From: Nocardioides marinisabuli
Lineage (GTDB): Bacteria > Actinomycetota > Actinomycetes > Propionibacteriales > Nocardioidaceae
Length of the DNA: 64,000 nucleotides
Direction of reading: 5' to 3'
Assembly: GCF_013466785.1 (NCBI RefSeq)
Contig: NZ_CP059163.1
Location: forward strand, 248,001 to 312,000
In this document: positions 58,342-64,000 of the stretch, piece by piece
How the letters are laid out: each line of letters starts with the position of its first letter
Numbering within the stretch: position 1 is the first letter of the stretch
Translations under genes and position numbers: made by a program
The notes under the pieces: generated by a model
Databases searched by the model: none
Told to the model about the DNA's origin: nothing
The model's input: the letters and a program-made list of their open reading frames with translations, nothing else

Positions 58342-61025
58342 TCAAGGCCGGGCGGTGGCCGCGGAGCGCCGCCACCTCAGCTTGTCGAGCTCGACGACGA
58401 CGGCGGCCGCGACCGCGACCAGCACGATCCGCAGCCACACCCCCGCGTCGATGGGGGCGGTGTGGAAGAGGGCATTCATGGCCGGGAGGTAGGTCAGGGC
58501 GGCCTGCAGCACGACCTGCACCGCGACCCCGACCAGCAGCCACCGGTTGCCGAGCAGGCCGCTGCGCCACAGCGGGCGCACCAGGGAGCGGCAGCTGAAG
58601 AGGTAGAAGGCCTCCACGGTGACGAAGACGTTGATCGCCGCGGTGCGGCTGACCTCCAGCGACGCGCCCTGGGCCAGCTCGTGGTCGAAGACCCACCGCG
58701 AGCCGACCACCAGCAGCGCCGAGACCAGCAGCGTGCGCAGCACCACCGGGGCGCTGAGCAGCGAGCGGCGCGGGTCGCGGGGTGGACGGGTCATGATGCC
58801 GTCCTCCTTCGGCTCGAAGGCCAGCATCAGCCCGAGCGCCACCGCGGTGGTCATGTTGATCCACAGGATCTGCGTCGGCAGGATCGGCAGGCTGGTCCCG
58901 AGCAGGATCGCCACCAGGATCACCAGGCCCTCCCCCATGTTGGTGGGCAGCGTCCAGACGATGAACTTGGTGATGTTGTCGAAGACCCCGCGCCCCTCCT
59001 CGACCGCGGCCTCGATGGTCGCGAAGTCGTCGTCGGTGAGCACCACGTCGCCCGCGTCCTTGGCCACCTCGGTGCCGCTGCGGCCCATCGCGACCCCCAC
59101 GTCGGCCCGCTTGAGGGCCGGGGCGTCGTTGACGCCGTCGCCGGTCATCGCCACCACGTGCCGGCGGGCCTGCAGCGCCTCGACGATGCGCAACTTCTGG
59201 CCCGGGCTCACCCGCGCGAAGACCGACGCCCGCTCCACCGCCTCACCGACGACATCGTCGTCCAACGCCTCGACCTCGGCCCCGCTCAGCACGGCGTCGC
59301 CGTCGCCGTCGCCGTCAAGGAGGCCGACCTGCCGGGCGACGGAGACCGCGGTGCCGGCGTGGTCGCCGGTGATCATCTTGACCTCGATGCCGGCCTCGCG
59401 GCAGCTGCGCACCGCCGCCGCGGCGGTGTCCCGGGGCGGGTCGAGCATGGCCTGCAGCCCGGTGAGGACGAGCGGGCGCCGGCCCGCCACCACGTCCGCC
59501 AGGGCGTCGGGCCGGCGTCGTCGAGCAGCGCGGTGGCCAGCACCCGCATGCCCTGCGCGGCGAGGGCGTGGGCCGCGGCGAGCACCGGCTCGGCGGCCAA
59601 CGGCGCCGGGGTGCCGTCGGGGCCCAGCTGCTGCGAGCACAGCGCGAGCACCCGCTCGACCCCACCCTTGACCAGCACCACGTCACCGCCGGGGCGGCCA
59701 CCGGAGGCGTGCCGGGTGGCCATGTACTGCCGCTCCGAGCTGAACGGCACGCTGCCCAGCCGCGGCAGCGCGTGCGGCGCGGCCCCGAGGTGACGGGCCA
59801 CGAGAAGCATCGCGGTCTCGGTCGGGTCGCCGACCCCCTCGCCCGCCTCGGTCAAGGCGGCGTCGTTGCAGTTGGCGCCGGCCAGCAGGCACCACCACAG
59901 CGCCTGGTCGTCGCGCACCGCGGCCAGGGTGCCCGGTCCGGGCCGGTCGCCCACCTCGACCTCGCTGGAGGGCGACCACAGCAGCCGCACGCTCATCCGG
60001 TTCTGGGTCAGGGTGCCGGTCTTGTCCGAGCAGATGACGGTGGCCCCGCCCAGGGTCTCGACCGCCGGCAGGCGTCGTACGACGGCGCCGCGGCGTGCCA
60101 TCCGCGAGACCCCGATGGCCAGGGTGATGGTCACCGCGGCGGGCAGCCCCTCGGGGATCGCACCCACCGCGAGGGCCACCGCCGCGGTGAACATCTCCGC
60201 GCCCGCCTCCCCGCGCGCCACCCCGACCGCGAAGGTCAGCACCGCCAGGGCCAGCACGACCCCGGTCAGCCACGCGCTGAAGACCGCGAGCTTGCGGCTC
60301 AGCGGGGTGGCCAGGACCTCGGCGCCGCCGACCAGGCGGTGGATCTCACCGACCTCGGTGCCGGCCCCGGTGGCCACCACCACCCCGCTGCCGGTGCCGG
60401 CGACCACGAGGGTGCCCGACCAGGCCATGTTGCTCCGGTCGGCCACCGGCGTACGCCGCTCGACCACGCCGGGACGCTTGGGCACCGGCAACGACTCCCC
60501 GGTGAGCGCCGACTCGTCGAGCCGCAGCTCGCTGCTGTCGACCAGCCGCAGGTCGGCCGGCACCTTGTCGCCGGCCTCGAGCAGCACCAGGTCGCCGGGC
60601 ACGAGCTCCTCGGAGGCCACCTCGTGGCGCAGCCCGTCACGGACCACCCGGGCCCGGGTGTGCACCATCGAGCGCAGCGCCTCGAGCGCCGCGTCGGCCT
60701 TCGACTCCTGCACGAAGCCGATGACCGCGTTGAGCACCACCACCCCGAAGATCACCGCCGAGTCGACCAGCTCGCGCAGCGCCAGGGTGACGAACCCCGA
60801 GACGACCAGCACGTAGACCAGCGGGTGGTGCAGCTGGCGCAGCAGCCGTCGCACGGGCCCGGCCGACACGGCCCGCGGCAGGCGGTTGGGGCCGTGGCGT
60901 GCCAGCCGGTCGCGGGCCTCGTCGCCGCGCAGGCCCAGGCGCGGGTCGCTGCCCAGCAGCAACCACGCCTCCTCGGCGGGGAGGTCGTGGACCGTGCGCG
61001 CCTCGTCGACCGTCCCCGCACCCAT
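58342..61025 (-). CDS. P-type cation-transporting ATPase with an apparent frameshift
   Basis: The N-terminal frame, from ATG 61025, carries the cation_ATPase_N region, GDLVLLEAGDKVPADLRLVDSSELRLDESALTGES, AIPEGLPAAVTITLAIGVSRMA and the phosphorylation site CSDKTGTLTQN. It leaves the family after LLDDAGP at about 59508. The next frame continues DALADVVAGRRPL, then ITGDHAGTA and the hinge MTGDGVNDAPALKRADVGVAMG, and the last six helices to the stop at 58342. One base is missing at about 59508. The intact product would be about 895 aa, a P2-type (calcium/sodium-like) pump. PEGLP in helix 4 fits Ca2+ or Na+ transport rather than heavy metals. Confidence 0.85.
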
Positions 61026-61101
61026 GACCCCAGTCCAGCCGGGCGCGCGGACGCCCTCCAGTGCCGTTGGTCCCCAACCTCAGGACGTCAGGTCGTGCCG
61101 C

Positions 61102-61689
61102 TCACGTCGACGTGCCCGACTCGGTGGGGGCGGCCATGATCTGCACGGCGACGAGGTCACCGTCCCCGCTGGCGGCCGAGGCGAGCAGGAGGACCTGCTC
61201 GCCCTCGACGAGGTCGTCCGTCGTCGCGGCCTCGCCGCCCCGGACCACCACGGTCTGGTCGGTGGTGAGGTAGGTCTGGCTGCCGTCGGCGGTCTCCACC
61301 TCGATGCTCGAGGAGGACAGCGACCCGATCGTGCCCTCGACCCGCTCCCCGGACACGGCCCCGCCGCCGGGACCGCCCGGGACCCCACCGGGGCCGCCTC
61401 GACCGGCGCCGGGACCGGCGGCCCCGTCGGGCTGGGTGGGTTGGGCGGGCTGGGTGGCACCGACCGCGGTCTGCTCGGCGACCACGGCGGCGGTGTCGTC
61501 CGAGCCCTGGACCGCCCCCACGACGCCCACCAGCGAGCCGCCGGCGACCACGCCGGCCGCGACCAGCGCGGCGACGCGCCAGCGCGGCCCGCCACGGGTC
61601 CGGCCACGGGTCCGGCTCGTCGGCCGCAGCCCGTCCTGCTGTTCGGGCTGCTCGGTGGTGGGCCCGCTCGGGTCCTGGGCGTCAGTCAT
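61102..61689 (-). CDS. DUF5666-like single-pass protein
   Basis: 195 aa. A short cytosolic part, one helix (about 40-62), then a Gly/Pro-rich linker and a C-terminal beta domain (SGERVEGTIGSLSSSSIEVETADGSQTYLTTDQTVVV) of the DUF5666 type. It is extracytoplasmic, unknown function. It is divergent from the two-component genes 173 bp away and may be controlled by them. Ribosome site GGAAAGGA before the ATG at 61689. Confidence 0.75.
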   Translation of the reverse strand: MTDAQDPSGPTTEQPEQQDGLRPTSRTRGRTRGGPRWRVAALVAAGVVAGGSLVGVVGAVQGSDDTAAVVAEQTAVGATQPAQPTQPDGAAGPGAGRGGPGGVPGGPGGGAVSGERVEGTIGSLSSSSIEVETADGSQTYLTTDQTVVVRGGEAATTDDLVEGEQVLLLASAASGDGDLVAVQIMAAPTESGTST

Positions 61690-61766
61690 GTCGGTGTCCT
61701 TTCCGGGGACGGGGAGGTGCGGTCCGACGAGACTGGCCAGCGAGCCTGGGACCCACCCGCGCCGGT

Positions 61767-61835
61767 CCTGGGAGGTCCCTGGCAGGCGAGGGGGCCGAGG
61801 TTCACAGGAACCTCCCAGGTGGCCCACAGGCGCGG
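61767..61835. promoter_or_regulatory. 11-bp direct repeats, candidate OmpR-type operator
   Basis: CCTGG starts at 61767 and 61778 (11 bp apart). CACAGG, CCCAGG and CACAGG start at 61803, 61814 and 61825 (11 bp apart). 61797-61803 and 61808-61814 also form a 7-bp inverted repeat. 11-bp direct repeats are typical for OmpR/PhoB-family regulators. The position suggests autoregulation and control of the divergent DUF5666 gene. Confidence 0.55.
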
Positions 61836-61862
61836 GCCGGGCGGGCGCGCCAGGATGAGCAC

Positions 61863-62582
61863 GTGAACCAGACGCACACCACCCCGCCCGAGGCCCGGCT
61901 CCTGGTCGTCGACGACGAGCCCAACATCGTGGAGCTGCTGGCCGCGAGCCTGCGCTTCTCCGGCTTCGAGGTGCGCACCGCACCCGACGGCCGGGCCGCG
62001 CTGGAGGTGGCGCGCGAGTGGCGTCCCGACCTGGTCGTGCTCGACGTGATGATGCCCGAGATGGACGGCTTCGAGGTCGTGCGCCGGCTGCGCTCCGAGG
62101 GCCGCACCTACCCGGTGCTCTTCCTCACCGCCCGCGACGGCGCCGAGTCGAAGGTCCAGGGGCTGACCCTGGGCGGTGACGACTACGTGACCAAGCCCTT
62201 CAGCCTCGAGGAGGTCGTGGCCCGCATCCGCGCCGTGCTGCGGCGTACGACGCAGGGGGCCGCGGCCGCGCCCTCGACGCGGTTCCGCTTCGAGGACGTC
62301 GAGCTCGACGAGGACTCCCACCAGGTGTGGAAGGACGGCCAGGAGGTCGCCCTGTCCCCCACCGAGTTCAAGCTGCTGCGCTACTTCCTGCAGAACCCGG
62401 GCCGGGTGCTCAGCAAGGCCCAGATCCTCGACCGGGTCTGGCAGTACGACTTCGGCGGCGACGCCAACGTGGTGGAGTCCTACGTGTCCTACCTGCGTCG
62501 CAAGGTCGACACCTCCGAGCCGCGGCTGCTGCACACCGTGCGCGGCGTCGGCTACGTGCTGCGCGTGCCGAGCGGTTCCTGA
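61863..62582 (+). CDS. OmpR/PhoB-family response regulator
   Basis: 239 aa. Receiver: LLVVDDEPNIVELL, phospho-Asp in LVVLDVMMPEMDGFE, TARDG, KPFSLEEV. C-terminal winged helix: LSPTEFKLLRYFLQNPGRVLSKAQILDRVWQYDFGGDANVVESYVSYLRRKVD. GTG start at 61863. It is directly followed (1-bp gap) by its kinase. Resembles actinobacterial TcrA/MprA-like regulators. Confidence 0.93.
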   Translation: MNQTHTTPPEARLLVVDDEPNIVELLAASLRFSGFEVRTAPDGRAALEVAREWRPDLVVLDVMMPEMDGFEVVRRLRSEGRTYPVLFLTARDGAESKVQGLTLGGDDYVTKPFSLEEVVARIRAVLRRTTQGAAAAPSTRFRFEDVELDEDSHQVWKDGQEVALSPTEFKLLRYFLQNPGRVLSKAQILDRVWQYDFGGDANVVESYVSYLRRKVDTSEPRLLHTVRGVGYVLRVPSGS

Positions 62583-62583
62583 G

Positions 62584-64000
62584 GTGCGTGCCCTGGCCCG
62601 CCGGGTACCCCTGCGCCGGGCGCTGGTGGCGACCCTGCTGCTGCTGGTGACGCTCGCCCTGGTGGGCTCGGGGTTCGCCACCCACGCGACGCTGCGCGGC
62701 TACCTGCTGGAGCGGGTCGACGACCAGCTGCGCGGCGCCGCCCCGGTGGTGGCCGGCTCCGGCGGTGCCGACGAGACGCTGGAGCGCCGCCCGGGCCCCG
62801 GGGGTCGTGGACCGCTGCCCAGCGCCTTCGTGGTGCAGGTGGTCGACGGGTCCGGCGCCACCGTGGTCGGGCCCACGAGCAACCTGCTCGACGACGAGCC
62901 GCTCCCCGACCTGCCCGACGACCCCGAGGCCGGGCCGGACGGGACGAGCTTCACCGTCGCCGCGGTCAGCGGCGACGGCCAGTGGCGGGTGCGGGCGGTC
63001 GACGTCACCCTCTCCGACGGCACGCAGGGCACCCTGATGGTCGCCCAGAGCCTCGAGGACGTGCAGGGCATCCTCGACCGGTTGGTGCTGCTGCTCCTGG
63101 TCATCGGCGGCGTGACGGTCGCGGTGCTCGGCGCCGTGGGCTACCTGCTGGTCCGCGGCAGCCTCAAGCCGCTGCAGGACGTCGAGCGCACCGCGGCCAG
63201 GATCGCCGCCGGCGACCTGGGTGAGCGGGTGCCGCACGCCGACCCGCGCTCCGAGGTGGGCCAGCTCGCCGCGGCCCTCAACGTCATGCTGGCGCAGATC
63301 GAGTCGGCCTTCGCCGAGCGCGAGGCCGGCGAGCGGGCCGCCCGCGGCTCCGAGAGGCGGATGCGGCGCTTCGTGGCCGACGCCAGCCACGAGCTGCGGA
63401 CCCCGCTGACGACCATCCGGGGCTTCGCCGAGCTCTACCGCCAGGGCGCGGTCAGCGACGACGACGGCGTACGTCGCCTGGTCGGGCGCATCGAGGGCGA
63501 GGCGGCCCGGATGGGCCTGCTCGTCGAGGACCTCCTGCTGCTGGCGCGCCTCGACCAGCAGCGCCCGCTGGCGCGCGAACCCGTCGACCTGCTGGCGCTG
63601 ACCACCGAGGCGGTCGAGAGCGCCCGGGCGGTGGCGCCGCAGCGGCCGCTGGTGCTCGAGGTCGGCGCGCTGCAGGGACTGCCGGTCGTGCTCGGCGACG
63701 GCCCGCGGCTGCGGCAGGTGCTCGACAACCTCATCGGCAACGCGCTGCGCCACACCCCCGCCGACGCCCGGGTCACGGTCTCGGTGGGCACCCGTCATGA
63801 CCCCGGTGGGGAGCCGCGGGTGCGGGTCGAGGTCGCCGACGAGGGGCCCGGCATGGACCCTGACCACGCCGCCCGCGTCTTCGAGCGCTTCTACCGCGCC
63901 GACGAGTCCCGCAACCGCAACGACGGCGGCAGCGGGCTGGGCCTGGCCATCACCAGCTCGCTGGTCCAGGCGCACGGCGGCAGCATCAGCGTCGACACCG
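62584..64000 (+). CDS. Sensor histidine kinase (HisKA/HAMP), 3' end missing
   Basis: 472 residues visible with no stop before the window ends. Two membrane helices (about 13-36 and 163-187) flank a sensor region of about 125 aa. HAMP follows (PLQDVERTAARIAAGDLGERV), then HisKA with FVADASHELRTPLTTIRGFAEL, and HATPase with LDNLIGNALRHTP, VADEGPGMD and GGSGLGLAITSSLV. Only the very C-terminus is missing. GTG start, 1 bp after the regulator. Confidence 0.92.
   Translation, partial: MRALARRVPLRRALVATLLLLVTLALVGSGFATHATLRGYLLERVDDQLRGAAPVVAGSGGADETLERRPGPGGRGPLPSAFVVQVVDGSGATVVGPTSNLLDDEPLPDLPDDPEAGPDGTSFTVAAVSGDGQWRVRAVDVTLSDGTQGTLMVAQSLEDVQGILDRLVLLLLVIGGVTVAVLGAVGYLLVRGSLKPLQDVERTAARIAAGDLGERVPHADPRSEVGQLAAALNVMLAQIESAFAEREAGERAARGSERRMRRFVADASHELRTPLTTIRGFAELYRQGAVSDDDGVRRLVGRIEGEAARMGLLVEDLLLLARLDQQRPLAREPVDLLALTTEAVESARAVAPQRPLVLEVGALQGLPVVLGDGPRLRQVLDNLIGNALRHTPADARVTVSVGTRHDPGGEPRVRVEVADEGPGMDPDHAARVFERFYRADESRNRNDGGSGLGLAITSSLVQAHGGSISVDT

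Noticed and set aside
1..64000. CRISPR arrays, IS elements or prophage
   Set aside because: No regularly spaced identical repeats with unique spacers, no transposase or integrase genes, and no phage genes were seen. The 22-bp arrays have no spacers.

Overview
The window is 64 kb of very GC-rich, gene-dense DNA. Many genes start with GTG, and neighbouring genes often overlap by 4 nt (ATGA or GTGA). Gene content (mycothiol-type arsenate reductase, SARP-like BTAD regulator, CopD-CtaG fusion, DUF3152, DUF5666) points to a Gram-positive actinobacterium, probably Nocardioidaceae. That placement is inference from gene families, not a search result. No IS element, phage gene, rRNA operon or CRISPR array is visible, so this looks like stable chromosome.

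Layout. (1) 1-4.5 kb: the 3' part of a secreted zinc metallopeptidase, a proline-rich membrane protein, and an arsenic cluster (ArsO-like monooxygenase, ArsC, ArsR-ArsC fusion) with an operator on the arsR start. (2) 4.6-14.1 kb: a complete selenocysteine module. A Sec-containing formate dehydrogenase (fdhA with in-frame TGA and a SECIS hairpin), fdhB, nrfD and selD run leftward. tRNA-Sec, selA and selB run rightward. (3) 14.2-26.1 kb: an SGNH hydrolase and a copper/secretion block (CopC, two-component pair, BTAD regulator, PKD-like secreted protein, CopD-CtaG, signal peptidase I, multicopper oxidase, small secreted protein). (4) 26.1-31.5 kb: a PhnDCE-type ABC transporter in one operon with a DoxX protein and a TusA-radical SAM fusion, plausibly selenium-oxyanion uptake feeding the Sec module. 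(5) 31.6-38.7 kb: methyltransferase, AhpD-like protein, thioredoxin-like/CcdA/DUF3179 operon, cation/proton antiporter, TVP38 protein, DUF1801 and ACT proteins. (6) 38.7-45.1 kb: a CstR-type persulfide-response locus (CstR, DUF302, rhodanese, persulfide dioxygenase-rhodanese, TauE, MMPL, Cys-rich protein, thioredoxin) with three matching C-tract/G-tract operators. (7) 45.2-53.2 kb: an operon for only the membrane arm of a complex I-like machine (A, H, J, K, L, M, N) plus a protein that looks like a degenerate NuoB-NuoD fusion without cluster ligands. (8) 53.2-64 kb: DUF305 lipoprotein, peptidoglycan amidase, membrane protein, cysteine hydrolase, DUF3152 protein, P-type ATPase, and a DUF5666 protein divergent from an OmpR-type two-component system whose kinase runs off the end.

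Strongest second-look items: the membrane-arm-only complex I operon; the TusA-rSAM/DoxX/PhnDCE operon close to the Sec machinery; a family of 22-bp-periodic repeats that sit directly against stop codons; and three operators that tie a distant thioredoxin to the CstR locus. Three conserved genes (CopD-CtaG, PhnE, P-type ATPase) each carry one apparent single-base frameshift, which is more likely sequencing error than decay.

No stretch above 300 bases lacks a gene. All calls come from reading translations and motifs; no database search was run.
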